DNA of 64,000 nucleotides from a virus: positions 122,276 through 186,275 of the IMG/VR virus record IMGVR_UViG_3300031525_000001; one strand, 5' to 3'. The position numbers were made by a program, and so were the translations under genes. Positions 9,771 through 17,959 of this stretch are shown here, piece after piece (position 1 is the stretch's first letter; each line of letters begins with the position of its first letter). The notes under the pieces were generated by a model that saw nothing but the letters and a program-made list of their open reading frames with translations, was not told the DNA's origin and ran no database searches.

Positions 9771-12700
9771 GATCGATGACTTGCACGCCGCTGCCGCTCG
9801 TATGGCGGCGGACATCATGCACAGCGACAATGATCTGTCTCAGAAGCTCGAAACGGCGACCCCCGCAGCGGCGGAAGCTGGACCGAGCCACGATGAGTTG
9901 GTTGAGAATTCCCACAGCGAAAGCGGAGTTGGCGTAATCGACGGTGAAATCCGTCCGCCTGAACGTCAGAACGTCTCTGCCGTCAAGGATGCCATTGAAG
10001 CTCAAGCCGAGATGGAAATCGGTAAGACCATCGGAGAAAAAGAAGAAGAGATGGAGGCTCGTGGCGACGGTCCTTACGGTGACAAAGAAGTCAAGGACAC
10101 CGCAGGCGCGACCGAAGTTACCGCCAAGCCGGGAACTCAAATCATCATCAACGTTGCGGGCAAGAAACAGGCTGCCCGAGAGTTCGTTGTAAAGCACACG
10201 ACCGTAAACGACTCCCGTGGTCCGAAGACAGGCTGGTGGATTTTCGAAGATGGTCGGCCTTCGGGTATGCGTGCTACGCAAGAGGAAGCAGTGCAAGCTG
10301 CCGAGGCTACCGCACAACTCCGCATAGTTAATGGGCAGGTCGCCCCAGTTCGTGTTGAAGCAGGTCAGAAAGAGCAACCCATCGGTGGTGAGAAGCAGCA
10401 CCCAAGGGAAAACACCTCAGCCAACGGTATGTTCGGCGGTACGAACTTGTCGGCAACCCCGAATTTTGAGAAGCACTCCGAAGAGGGTGCCCCCGATCCT
10501 GACACGGTTGCCCGTGTTCGTGGTCAGTACACATCCGGCATGGGGCGTAAATCCTGCATGGAGCACTTCAAGATCACGGAACAGCAGCTTGATGACATCC
10601 TGAGCGGGAAGTATGGCAAGGGAAAGTTCGCCTCGTATCACGAAGTTAAAGCAGCCTTCCTCAAGAAGGGTAGCTTCCTGACGATTGATGAGGTCAAGAA
10701 AGCAGGACAGGAATACCTGCACATGATCCGCACCGCTGCGATTAGCGTGGCACAAGGTCAGGACGAGCAAGGGTTCCACATGCTGCTGAGCATGAACGGG
10801 CGTGAGTACGTCCTTCGTGGGGCGGATGCGGACAGTTTCCGTAAAGAGTATGCCGCGATTCCAAAGCCCGAAGCGGCTGTCAACAAGCTCGTTGAAAAGT
10901 ATTTGTGGAAAATGCAGCCGTACCAGAAACAGACCATTCAGCACCCACCGTCCGAGACGAAGCAGGACCCGAACAGTCAGGCACTTCGCCGCCAGCGGTC
11001 GGAAGGGTTGGCGGATGCGGATGCTTATTGGGCAGGCAAGGAAAAGCAGCCGAACGATTACAAGCGGTACATGACGCAGCACGCTTCCGCGAAGATCGCC
11101 GCAACATCATACGCGGAGTACCAGAAGTTGGTACAGGAGCGCAACCAGATTATCTCTCAGAATCGTAGCCGCCAGATGAAGGGTCAACCACCCGTGCCAG
11201 TGCCACCGAAGCCAGAGGTGCCGATGGTTCCAGTGGCGTATGCTGCGGATGGGACGTATGAGGGTCGGCTACAGGACCCAGCGGATTGCCCACCGGGTTG
11301 CACCGTAAAGTGGGAGCCTTCCAAGGGAGCCAGTATGATGACCTTGGCTAAGCTGGCGGCTGATTATTTCGGCTACGATGATTGGATCACAGGGCACACC
11401 GCTCTGATGATTAACAATGATTCGGCGGGACTTACGACGCTGCACAATTTGGTCCGCAGTGCCCTGAAGAACAAGAAGACTCCGAAGATGTTGGCGGGTC
11501 AGCTTGCGAAGTTCTTCAAGAAGTTCGGCGACCAGAGCAAGAAGTTCTACGCGGAGAACGCCGACAATGCTCGGGGCGAGCGTGGTAAGCACGAGCGTGA
11601 GCAACTCGAAGGCGTGGTTAAAGCGCCAAGCGGCGACAAGGCCCGTGATTTCGTCGATAACCTGACGAACATGTGGTACGACGCGGGTGGGCAGAGTGAC
11701 TGGGAGCAGCCAGCGGGTGAAGTTAACTGGGAGGAGATCGCCTCTGCGGAGATGGAGTCCGAGCGTGCGGAGAACCCAGACAAGTACCCGAAGACAAACA
11801 AGGAAGACGACAAATTCATGGAAGGTGTGGGGATGAAGATGGAATCACTCAGGACAGCAACGGCAGTATTAGCAAGAGTCGCCGCTATGAGCGTGGGTGA
11901 CAAACATCAGCTTCGCATCGCAATCGACTCTCTCAAAATGAACCCCGCTATGCTGGGCGTCATGGGGGGACCTGACAAAGAACAAGCTTTGGAAATCTTA
12001 GCTAGGCACGGTTTACGCTGGGACGAAGCAGGAGGTAAGGCTGTGAAAGCAAACGATAAGAAGGCCGCTGCTGGTTGCGACTGGCAGACCGAATACGGAA
12101 TGGGTGCTGGCGATGCCCGCTGTGGACAGCCGACCACGGGTAATTCTCCGTGGTGTGCCGAACACATTCAGGAAGCCAAAGACAACTACCCGCAGCACGC
12201 CCTCCCGACCAAGAATGGTGGGGAAGGTGCGGCTAAGACCCCAGAAGAGATCGAAAAGGAAGCAGGCTTCAATTTCTTCTTCCCGGGTCAGGTACTTCGT
12301 GAGGTTGCCCCCGAGATGCAACATGAACTCGTGGACTATCCAAACCAGACCAACACCCCAATGCAGTATCCTGACATCGTTGGTGACGGGGAAGAGGTTC
12401 CAGAAGAGATGGCTCTTGCAGCCGCTCTCGAAGGCGCTATGGATACAACCATCATCGCTTACGTCAGCACCAGCCCCGCCGCTGCCGCAGGTATCGGTCG
12501 TGACGGCAAGACTGAAGTGCTCGAAGGGGCCCCGCTCCGCAAGGAAAACGACATCCGTGGTATGATGTTCACGGACGAGTTTTACGGTCAGCAAGAGGGC
12601 GTCCCGGGTGCGGCATTCGCAAGCACCAAGGCCGCAGGTGGATTCGCCCGTCCGGGTTCGGCGTTCAAGTTCCTGAAGAGTCTCAAGCTGGGCAAGACGG

Positions 12701-13092
12701 CAGGTGCCGACGAAGCCAAGCAGTTCTCGATCTTCCTTCAGTACGTTTGCGGTGAGATCGCGGCTACTCTCGTGGCGTTGTTCAAGGTCACCTATCGTCC
12801 GATGCTGAACCAAGTTCCGGGCAAGGGTGAGATTCAACTGGCTCAGGTCGAACAGCCGCAAGGTCTGTCGAGCTTCAACATCTACAATCAGGCGAGCCGT
12901 GTGAAGTACCTGATGAACAAGCTCACCGACAGCGAGATCAAGGACGCCATCAATAGCTCCTCGGCTCAGGGTGCGGTGTGGCACGAAGGTGAAGAGGGCG
13001 GCTACGTGTACGAAGTTTTCGTCCGTATCGACGACATCGACACTGAGAGCCTGATCGCGACGTATAGCTTTATTTGCGGCACGAAGGAATAA
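9760..13092 (+). CDS. 1110-aa giant virion-like protein
   Basis: ATG at 9760 with AGAAGGAA just upstream; it overlaps the preceding gene by 11 bases. Visible parts: a module around nt 10180-10330 (GWWIFEDGRPSG); a short helix-turn-helix-like segment around nt 10480-10620; a Gln/Pro-rich linker; a Cys/His site near nt 12080-12160 (CDWQTEY, CGQP, WCAEH); and a C-terminal domain starting FNFFFPGQVLREVAPEM, containing YVSTSPAAAAGIG and ending IATYSFICGTKE. K-T-A or related elements occur at several joints (IRTAA, LRTATA, GKTAG). The C-terminal third looks folded and ordered. No family recognised; large structural or internal virion protein is inferred from the neighbourhood. Confidence 0.7.
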   Translation: MPIKIDDLHAAAARMAADIMHSDNDLSQKLETATPAAAEAGPSHDELVENSHSESGVGVIDGEIRPPERQNVSAVKDAIEAQAEMEIGKTIGEKEEEMEARGDGPYGDKEVKDTAGATEVTAKPGTQIIINVAGKKQAAREFVVKHTTVNDSRGPKTGWWIFEDGRPSGMRATQEEAVQAAEATAQLRIVNGQVAPVRVEAGQKEQPIGGEKQHPRENTSANGMFGGTNLSATPNFEKHSEEGAPDPDTVARVRGQYTSGMGRKSCMEHFKITEQQLDDILSGKYGKGKFASYHEVKAAFLKKGSFLTIDEVKKAGQEYLHMIRTAAISVAQGQDEQGFHMLLSMNGREYVLRGADADSFRKEYAAIPKPEAAVNKLVEKYLWKMQPYQKQTIQHPPSETKQDPNSQALRRQRSEGLADADAYWAGKEKQPNDYKRYMTQHASAKIAATSYAEYQKLVQERNQIISQNRSRQMKGQPPVPVPPKPEVPMVPVAYAADGTYEGRLQDPADCPPGCTVKWEPSKGASMMTLAKLAADYFGYDDWITGHTALMINNDSAGLTTLHNLVRSALKNKKTPKMLAGQLAKFFKKFGDQSKKFYAENADNARGERGKHEREQLEGVVKAPSGDKARDFVDNLTNMWYDAGGQSDWEQPAGEVNWEEIASAEMESERAENPDKYPKTNKEDDKFMEGVGMKMESLRTATAVLARVAAMSVGDKHQLRIAIDSLKMNPAMLGVMGGPDKEQALEILARHGLRWDEAGGKAVKANDKKAAAGCDWQTEYGMGAGDARCGQPTTGNSPWCAEHIQEAKDNYPQHALPTKNGGEGAAKTPEEIEKEAGFNFFFPGQVLREVAPEMQHELVDYPNQTNTPMQYPDIVGDGEEVPEEMALAAALEGAMDTTIIAYVSTSPAAAAGIGRDGKTEVLEGAPLRKENDIRGMMFTDEFYGQQEGVPGAAFASTKAAGGFARPGSAFKFLKSLKLGKTAGADEAKQFSIFLQYVCGEIAATLVALFKVTYRPMLNQVPGKGEIQLAQVEQPQGLSSFNIYNQASRVKYLMNKLTDSEIKDAINSSSAQGAVWHEGEEGGYVYEVFVRIDDIDTESLIATYSFICGTKE

Positions 13093-13110
13093 CGGCTACC
13101 GAAGTTCTTC

Positions 13111-13135
13111 AACTTCAGTATTCATAGTGTAGGGG
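13111..13135 (+). promoter_or_regulatory. ACTTTC-type phage promoter-like motif
   Basis: AACTTCAGTATTCATAGTGT followed by AGGGG, in the 50-bp gap before the HNH gene at 13143. It matches the recurrent intergenic motif described in the findings. Confidence 0.5.
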
Positions 13136-13142
13136 CATATCT

Positions 13143-13667
13143 ATGAGTAGCCTACCGCAGTATAAAGGTAAAACTCGTCAGCAGTACATGAGTGAGTGGC
13201 ATAACAAGTATCGTGCATATTGGAGCACGCACGATGCGTATGTTGAAACCAAGTCCAAAATTTGCGTGTACTGTGAAAAGGAAAAGCCGAGCGTTGCTTT
13301 TTCCAAGGCAAACACGAACAAGGATGGGTTACAGGCATACTGTATCGACTGTCTCAAGCAGTGGCACATCGATGATCCAACACGTCAAATGCTGCTCAAC
13401 GCCCGTGCCCGAGCCCGTCGTTTGGGAATTGAATTCGCTCTTGATGCAAAGGATATAGTAATTCCGAAAGTTTGCCCCGTTTTGGGTATCCCGCTTGTCG
13501 TGAGATCAAAGGGGAAAAACAACTCTCCGAGTCTGGATAGGAAGGATAACTCTAAGGGATACACCTCAGATAACATTCGAGTGATCTCGTGGCGGGCAAA
13601 TGATATCAAGGGGAACGCCACTGTCGCTGAGCTAGAAAAAGTGTTAGAATACATGAAGGAAGCATGA
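13143..13667 (+). CDS. HNH-like endonuclease (174 aa)
   Basis: ATG at 13143. A first zinc element CVYCEKEKPS...YCIDCLKQ is followed by RARARRLGIEFAL, CPVLGIPL and then SPSLDRKDNSKGYTSDN and IRVISWRANDIKGNAT. This arrangement (SLDR-(I/K)-D...GY...N(V/I)-RVISWRAN) is typical of a widespread phage endonuclease-like family related to HNH/Vsr folds. It is most likely a mobile homing gene. Its stop overlaps the next start (ATGA). Confidence 0.8.
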   Translation: MSSLPQYKGKTRQQYMSEWHNKYRAYWSTHDAYVETKSKICVYCEKEKPSVAFSKANTNKDGLQAYCIDCLKQWHIDDPTRQMLLNARARARRLGIEFALDAKDIVIPKVCPVLGIPLVVRSKGKNNSPSLDRKDNSKGYTSDNIRVISWRANDIKGNATVAELEKVLEYMKEA

Positions 13668-13885
13668 AGATCGGGGTCAAAACCTCGTCGAAATCAGGTC
13701 GTGTTCTCGCCAAAGGTCTCGGTAAAGATGGCTGGAAGGACACGATTGATCTCATTGAGTGCGACCAAGATGAGTGGGATGATTGGCTTGAAACCCCATC
13801 CGCTCAAGCGGGCGGCGGTCAGGGCCGAGTAAGATTCGTTCGGGCTGATCTAAGAAACCCAGTATTAAATCGAAGGGGGCGATAA
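13664..13885 (+). CDS. hypothetical 73-aa protein
   Basis: Starts inside the ATGA overlap with the HNH gene. Basic N-terminus, acidic middle (LIECDQDEWDDWLE), Gly/Gln-rich C-terminus. No family recognised. A 13-codon reading frame (13885-13926, MDYIDAEVDTTVL) begins at its stop and overlaps the next start; it may be just a coupling spacer. Confidence 0.45.
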   Translation: MKIGVKTSSKSGRVLAKGLGKDGWKDTIDLIECDQDEWDDWLETPSAQAGGGQGRVRFVRADLRNPVLNRRGR

Positions 13886-13925
13886 TGGACTACATCGACG
13901 CTGAAGTAGACACAACGGTACTGTA

Positions 13926-14102
13926 ATGAGTAGCGAAATCATCAGTGAAGTCAACGAGAACGACCCTTGGGATGTGTTCCAAGAGAAGCATCTTCCAGAA
14001 GACGAAGAGCGGCAAGATATTGGGATCAAAGGCGGGCCTCGCAGGGTAACAGTACGCCGCGCAGACAAGGCTCAGCGTCCCGTGTTTCGGAGATCGGAAT
14101 AA
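13926..14102 (+). CDS. hypothetical 58-aa protein
   Basis: ATG at 13926 overlaps the stop of the 13-codon frame. The product is acidic in the first half (NENDPWDVFQEKHLPEDEE) and Arg/Lys-rich in the second half (RRVTVRRADKAQRP). Unknown function; such small charged proteins are common near terminase genes. Confidence 0.45.
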   Translation: MSSEIISEVNENDPWDVFQEKHLPEDEERQDIGIKGGPRRVTVRRADKAQRPVFRRSE

Positions 14103-14104
14103 CC

Positions 14105-14386
14105 ATGTGCGGAGGAGTAGGACATCGAAGTTACCGACGCCTAGCAACGCTGCCGATTGATCCGAGCCCCACTCCGTGGGATTTCAACACGTGGGGGTTC
14201 TTCTGTGATAATTGCATGACGTTCTTCGACTTGCTGCAACACGGCAAGGTCCTCACGTTTAAGGGCGAGGACGGAGAATGCTGGGCTACTTACGAACACA
14301 AGTGTGGTCAGCCAGCCCGATATATCGGATATTGTCGTGACACAGAGTTTACTCGCGTAGCTCAATTGCAGAGCACTTCATTCTAA
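14105..14386 (+). CDS. hypothetical 93-aa Cys-containing protein whose end overlaps a tRNA-like gene
   Basis: ATG at 14105, two bases after the previous stop, with GGAGGA lying just inside rather than before the start. Contains CDNCMTFFDLL and further Cys residues (C-x17-C). Its last 12 codons and stop run into the tRNA-like gene at 14351-14425, with the TAA formed by the anticodon loop. This overlap means either the protein end or the RNA could have been captured secondarily. Confidence 0.5.
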   Translation: MCGGVGHRSYRRLATLPIDPSPTPWDFNTWGFFCDNCMTFFDLLQHGKVLTFKGEDGECWATYEHKCGQPARYIGYCRDTEFTRVAQLQSTSF

Positions 14387-14425
14387 ACGAAGGGGTTGCG
14401 GGTGTAAGTCCCGTCGCGGGTTCCA
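14351..14425 (+). tRNA. tRNA-like gene with anticodon CUA and encoded CCA (possible amber suppressor)
   Basis: A 75-base cloverleaf can be drawn by hand. Acceptor ACTCGCG pairs with CGCGGGT (six Watson-Crick pairs and one G-U), followed by T and an encoded CCA at 14423-14425. D stem GCTC/GAGC; anticodon stem CTTCA/CGAAG with one A-C mismatch next to the loop TTCTAAA, giving CUA at positions 34-36; variable region of five; T stem GCGGG/CCCGT. Weak points: the T loop TGTAAGT lacks the usual T55 and C56, and the D loop has GC instead of GG, so the usual elbow contacts are altered. It may be a degenerate or specialised tRNA. Confidence 0.6.
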
Positions 14426-14458
14426 AGTGCGGCCCTACCATGCGTGGGTGCCGTTTTA

Positions 14459-14499
14459 GGGGGCGGTTCTCTCCACTACGCAGCCGCCCCCGGTTTTTC
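14459..14499 (+). terminator. intrinsic terminator downstream of tRNA-like gene
   Basis: GGGGGCGG pairs with CCGCCCCC across a 17-base loop, followed two bases later by TTTTT. It separates the preceding small-gene operon and tRNA from the zinc-finger gene and terL. Confidence 0.75.
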
Positions 14500-14501
14500 T
14501 T

Positions 14502-14675
14502 ATGAACTGTATCAACTGCGGTAAACCCCTCGAAGAAGACCTCGTGAAGAAGCTCCAAATCATGGCCGAACTTTTCGGCGAAGACTTCACCTCACACTTC
14601 GTCTGCGACGATTGCTACGTGCCCACTCCCTGCCCGCCTGATTGTGAGGGTTGCGCCTTCGAACGCGGCGAATAA
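14502..14675 (+). CDS. 57-aa zinc-ribbon-like protein
   Basis: ATG at 14502, directly after the terminator, with no clear ribosome site. The product has four CxxC-like pairs: CINC near the start, CDDC in the middle, CPPDC and CEGC near the end. This spacing suggests a small treble-clef or zinc-ribbon protein. Function unknown. Confidence 0.5.
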   Translation: MNCINCGKPLEEDLVKKLQIMAELFGEDFTSHFVCDDCYVPTPCPPDCEGCAFERGE

Positions 14676-14720
14676 CCTCTCCAAATCCTCCTAATACGTA
14701 ACCCTTTTATAGGGAGCAAC

Positions 14721-16853
14721 ATGGCTGACAAGAAAGTCAAAAGTACAACTTGGACAAAGCTCGCAGACAATCTCCTGCCTGACGCGACAAAGAAGATCAA
14801 TGCCATTGACTTCATTGAAGGCCCGGGTGGGACAGGTCTCGTTCTGCGTCCTGTTCAGCGTGTTCTTGTCAAAGCACTTTTCGCCGTTCCCTTTGACTAC
14901 CGCCCCAAGTGGGCAGACTCCATCGACAACTGGGGAATGGTGGAGATGTGGAATCCCTTCCGTGATGAGCTACTCCGCACGGTTACGGAAGAAGAGTATC
15001 TCCACATCGTTCACGAAGAGGGTCGCTGCAACGTCGGAGACTGGCGGGACATACCACAAAGAGGATTCAACGAAGGCGTCATCTTCTGCGGTCGTCGTGG
15101 TGGTAAGTCCGAAGTCGTCGCCGCCATCGCCGCCTACAAACTCTACCTCACTTTGTGCATCAACTCGCCGCAGAAATTCTTCGGCTTGGCTGAGGGTTCC
15201 AAGATCGACTTCACCTTTCTTGCACAGGACGAAACAGGTGCGGGTCGATTGTTCCAAAAGCTTCAGGCCGCTGTCACCCGTGCCACGTGGTTCCACACCT
15301 ACATCAAGGACAGCAACGCCAAGAACCTGACGTTTACTTGCGAAGCTGATCGTCACCATAAGGTCGATGCCAAGCCGTCTATTCAAGTCGTATCGCTGCC
15401 CTGCACCACGAACGCCGTCCGTGGTCCTTCGTCCCTCTTCCTCGCCCTTGACGAGTTTGCCCACTTCCGTTCCGAAGTAGGCTCCACGTCTGAAGACATG
15501 TACGTAGCCGCTACGCCTGCCGCTGGCGACTTCCACCACGAAGAAATCACCGCCCCTCCCGTGCTCCATGAAGCCGACTTTCACCAAGCTGGCGATTTTA
15601 AGCACGCGGAACCAGTTGGTACAGAAGGCAAGGTTGAAGTTCAGGACTCACTGATTCTGAGCATCTCGTCGCCACTGAAGAAAGTCGGTATGATGTACGA
15701 TCTCTACCGCATGGCGATGGAGGACGGCATCAACGAGGACAACCCGACGTTCGCCCTCAGTTGCTCATCGGCGGAAATGAACCCCAAGCTCAAGGCCGGG
15801 TTCTTGCGTGATAAGGCTCGTAAAAACCCCCTCACGTTTAAGGCTGAGTACGGCGGACAATTCTTGGAATCTACGGAATCGTTCGTTCGATCCATCGACA
15901 TCATGACCTGCACGGATGTCACCGCGTGGGATGTCAAAACCGAACCCACATTCGGCGTTCTTGCGCCCGCACCGGGAGCAATCGTTCGTCAAAACTGCGT
16001 GCGATTCAACGGAGATCAGGTGGGCTACAACTACTTCTGGGGTCTTGATCTTGGCGGCGTGAACGTCACCGATCCTGATAACAGCCGACCCGATGGTTGC
16101 GCGTTGGCGATTGGACATCTTGAGGTTCGTCAATCGACTAATCCGACGCCCGGGTTGACGCATGGTTTTCATTTGGTGTTCGACTACATCGACCGCATGA
16201 TCGCGGGAGAACTTTTCGAAGGTCCCGGCGTCACCGTCTCGACGCCTGAGGGTATGAAATACACGGATTTTCAACTCCTACCCGTGAAGGACATTCTGCT
16301 CTGGTTGAAGGAGATGAACAAAATCCTCCCATGCTACAAAGGCTCAACCGATCAACACGCAGGTCGTCAGCTTATCACCTTGCTGGAACAGAATGAAATC
16401 AACAACATGGAGTTGGTGAACCTCACACCTGCCATCAACTCGGAAATGGCGTATGCGTTGCGCTCGTTCATCAACGACCACACCGCCAACTTTCCGTATG
16501 TGCCCAAGTTCATCCATGAAATCAAAATGGTTGAGACCGACGTGGTTGCCAAATACCGTATCCGCGTCCATGCTCCTCTGGAAAAGGGAGCCCACGACGA
16601 CATGGTAGATGCGGTCATGCTCGTCGCTATGCAGGTTCAGACGTGGTTGATAGACGAGGGTCACCTCAAGATGGACCCCACGGGGCAGAGCCTCATCATG
16701 CAGCGTCAGCAAGCACTTCCGAAGAGATCGATCCTCAACATAGACGCCATGAGTATGAGCGACTTAAAGGCGAGTGAACGGGCGTACCAGATGAGCAAGT
16801 TCAAGTTTGGCGGCGGCAGCCACAGGGTTGCTAGAGGCCGACGAGGACGTTAG
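14721..16853 (+). CDS. terL: terminase large subunit (DNA-packaging ATPase/nuclease)
   Basis: 710 aa, ATG at 14721 with AGGGAG upstream. The ATPase half has Walker A CGRRGGKS (123-130), Walker B LFLALDEFAHF with the Asp-Glu at 244-245 and a coupling-type segment SISSPLKK (about 315-321). The nuclease half has FWGLDLGG (Asp 443), TDQHAGRQ (543-550) and the terminal HDDMVDAV (625-632), which carry the acidic metal ligands of the RNase H-like nuclease. Between Walker B and the coupling motif is a His-rich insert (about 265-310) not usual in the family. TerL powers genome translocation into the prohead and cuts concatemers. A small subunit was not identified nearby. Confidence 0.95.
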   Translation: MADKKVKSTTWTKLADNLLPDATKKINAIDFIEGPGGTGLVLRPVQRVLVKALFAVPFDYRPKWADSIDNWGMVEMWNPFRDELLRTVTEEEYLHIVHEEGRCNVGDWRDIPQRGFNEGVIFCGRRGGKSEVVAAIAAYKLYLTLCINSPQKFFGLAEGSKIDFTFLAQDETGAGRLFQKLQAAVTRATWFHTYIKDSNAKNLTFTCEADRHHKVDAKPSIQVVSLPCTTNAVRGPSSLFLALDEFAHFRSEVGSTSEDMYVAATPAAGDFHHEEITAPPVLHEADFHQAGDFKHAEPVGTEGKVEVQDSLILSISSPLKKVGMMYDLYRMAMEDGINEDNPTFALSCSSAEMNPKLKAGFLRDKARKNPLTFKAEYGGQFLESTESFVRSIDIMTCTDVTAWDVKTEPTFGVLAPAPGAIVRQNCVRFNGDQVGYNYFWGLDLGGVNVTDPDNSRPDGCALAIGHLEVRQSTNPTPGLTHGFHLVFDYIDRMIAGELFEGPGVTVSTPEGMKYTDFQLLPVKDILLWLKEMNKILPCYKGSTDQHAGRQLITLLEQNEINNMELVNLTPAINSEMAYALRSFINDHTANFPYVPKFIHEIKMVETDVVAKYRIRVHAPLEKGAHDDMVDAVMLVAMQVQTWLIDEGHLKMDPTGQSLIMQRQQALPKRSILNIDAMSMSDLKASERAYQMSKFKFGGGSHRVARGRRGR

Positions 16854-16877
16854 GGCAAGTTTTGCCATTTATTTACC

Positions 16878-16900
16878 CACTTTCGGACTCTTAGGTAGGG
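16878..16900 (+). promoter_or_regulatory. ACTTTC-type phage promoter-like motif after terL
   Basis: CACTTTCGGACTCTTAGGTA then GGG, in the 69-bp gap after terL. A small hairpin GGCAA-GTT-TTGCC followed by ATTTATTT (16855-16872) just before it may be a weak terminator, so transcription could restart here for the membrane-protein genes. Confidence 0.5.
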
Positions 16901-16922
16901 ACAAAACTACTCGGGGAGACGT

Positions 16923-17153
16923 GTGGATTACATAAACGCCATCATCGCAGGCACATCGGTCATCGCACTGGTGGTCAGCATTTACCAGCACATGCGCGTG
17001 ACGGCGATGCCCAGCAAGATTAAAGCCGAGATTCAGGCGGACGCTCTCAAAGCCGCCGCCCTGATGTTAGCTGATTCCGTGCTTGCCGCAGCCAAAATCA
17101 AGGCCGATGCAGTCGTAGCCGCAGACAAAATCAAAGCAGACGCGAGGTCTTAA
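16923..17153 (+). CDS. 76-aa small membrane protein with Ala/Lys-rich helix
   Basis: GTG start at 16923. One N-terminal transmembrane segment (about residues 4-22, INAIIAGTSVIALVVSIY) then a long amphipathic helix with repeated IKADA/AAxKIKAD elements. The repeats suggest coiled-coil assembly. It overlaps the next gene (TAATG). Position after terL with another one-TM protein could suggest lysis or membrane-tethering roles, but no family is recognised. Confidence 0.55.
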   Translation: MDYINAIIAGTSVIALVVSIYQHMRVTAMPSKIKAEIQADALKAAALMLADSVLAAAKIKADAVVAADKIKADARS

Positions 17154-17596
17154 TGCTGATCGCACTTCTACAAGCCGCCACAGCGCCCGTACCCGTGCCC
17201 ACTCCGTGGGACTGGGTTATTGCTCACCTTCCGCTGGTTGGGTGGCCAACAGTCATAATTGGGGTCTATAAGGCTACTCGGTTCCTTACCAAGGTAGAAG
17301 ATCGAGCAGTAGCGTCCGAAGAACGGCTGAAGTTGATAGCCGACAGCAACACCGAACTCAAAGAAACCCTCGAAGGTCAGGTGACCGCCCAAAGAGAACT
17401 CGCCGTAAGCGTCCATCAACTCGCTGAGGCGATGCACCACCAATCCGAATTACACTCCGAACAACTTCAACTGATCCGTGAAATGAGTGGCGAGCAAAAG
17501 CTCCTCGCTCAGAACCAGATGACCATCATGAATGGCTTCCAGCGAGTCGTGGAACAGTTGATTGATGTGGTGAGTGATAAAAACGAGAAGGCATAA
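17153..17596 (+). CDS. 147-aa membrane-anchored coiled-coil protein
   Basis: Starts in the TAATG overlap. Begins with a hydrophobic leader and a second hydrophobic stretch (PLVGWPTVIIGVYKATRF), then a long heptad-rich helix from about residue 45 to the end (ERLKLIADSNTELKETL and onward). Topology suggests an N-terminal membrane anchor with a coiled coil outside or inside the cell. Holin/spanin-like or host-membrane remodelling roles are possible; no motif decides. Confidence 0.55.
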   Translation: MLIALLQAATAPVPVPTPWDWVIAHLPLVGWPTVIIGVYKATRFLTKVEDRAVASEERLKLIADSNTELKETLEGQVTAQRELAVSVHQLAEAMHHQSELHSEQLQLIREMSGEQKLLAQNQMTIMNGFQRVVEQLIDVVSDKNEKA

Positions 17597-17606
17597 GGAG
17601 ATAGCT

Positions 17607-17810
17607 ATGGCTGTTGAAAAGACCGCACTCGATCTAACGTATTTCGATCCAATCACAGCCAGCAGGACGGCGTTGGAGAACACCCTTGATCGGTTCCAAC
17701 AGACGTTTGAAGCCCACTCGAAGCCCGAGTTGCGGCGACGACTGAAAGAAAAAGTCGGAAAAATAAGCATCGTCGTTGCACCCAACGGCATCGAAAAGAA
17801 AGCTGAGTAG
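17607..17810 (+). CDS. hypothetical 67-aa protein
   Basis: ATG at 17607 preceded by AAGGAG, ten bases after the previous stop. Helical, with a basic stretch PELRRRLKEKVGK and C-terminal IEKKAE. Begins MAVEKTALD, again with a K-T-A element. Last gene before the change of transcription unit at the sigma-factor promoter. Confidence 0.55.
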   Translation: MAVEKTALDLTYFDPITASRTALENTLDRFQQTFEAHSKPELRRRLKEKVGKISIVVAPNGIEKKAE

Positions 17811-17829
17811 TGACGCTCGTAACTTCCAC

Positions 17830-17858
17830 TTGATAAAACCCAAGCCTTGGTGTATAAA
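17830..17858 (+). promoter_or_regulatory. consensus sigma70-type promoter for the sigma-factor-like gene
   Basis: TTGATA (17830-17835), exactly 17 bases, then TATAAA (17853-17858). It lies about 100 bp upstream of the sigma-like gene, implying transcription by host holoenzyme. The leader between them holds a hairpin GTGCCT...AGGCAC (about 17890-17909), which may control translation. Confidence 0.65.
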
Positions 17859-17959
17859 CTAGATATGCCCTATGTACTAAAGGGTTAACGTGCCTACAGT
17901 GGGAGGCACTCGCTGAATTCCTGTGGGGTTCAGTATCTTCGAAAGTTGCTGGAGAACTA

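Noticed and set aside
16923-17596. Firm holin/spanin assignment for the two membrane genes after terL
   Set aside because: Topology fits but no endolysin gene or diagnostic motif is present in the window.
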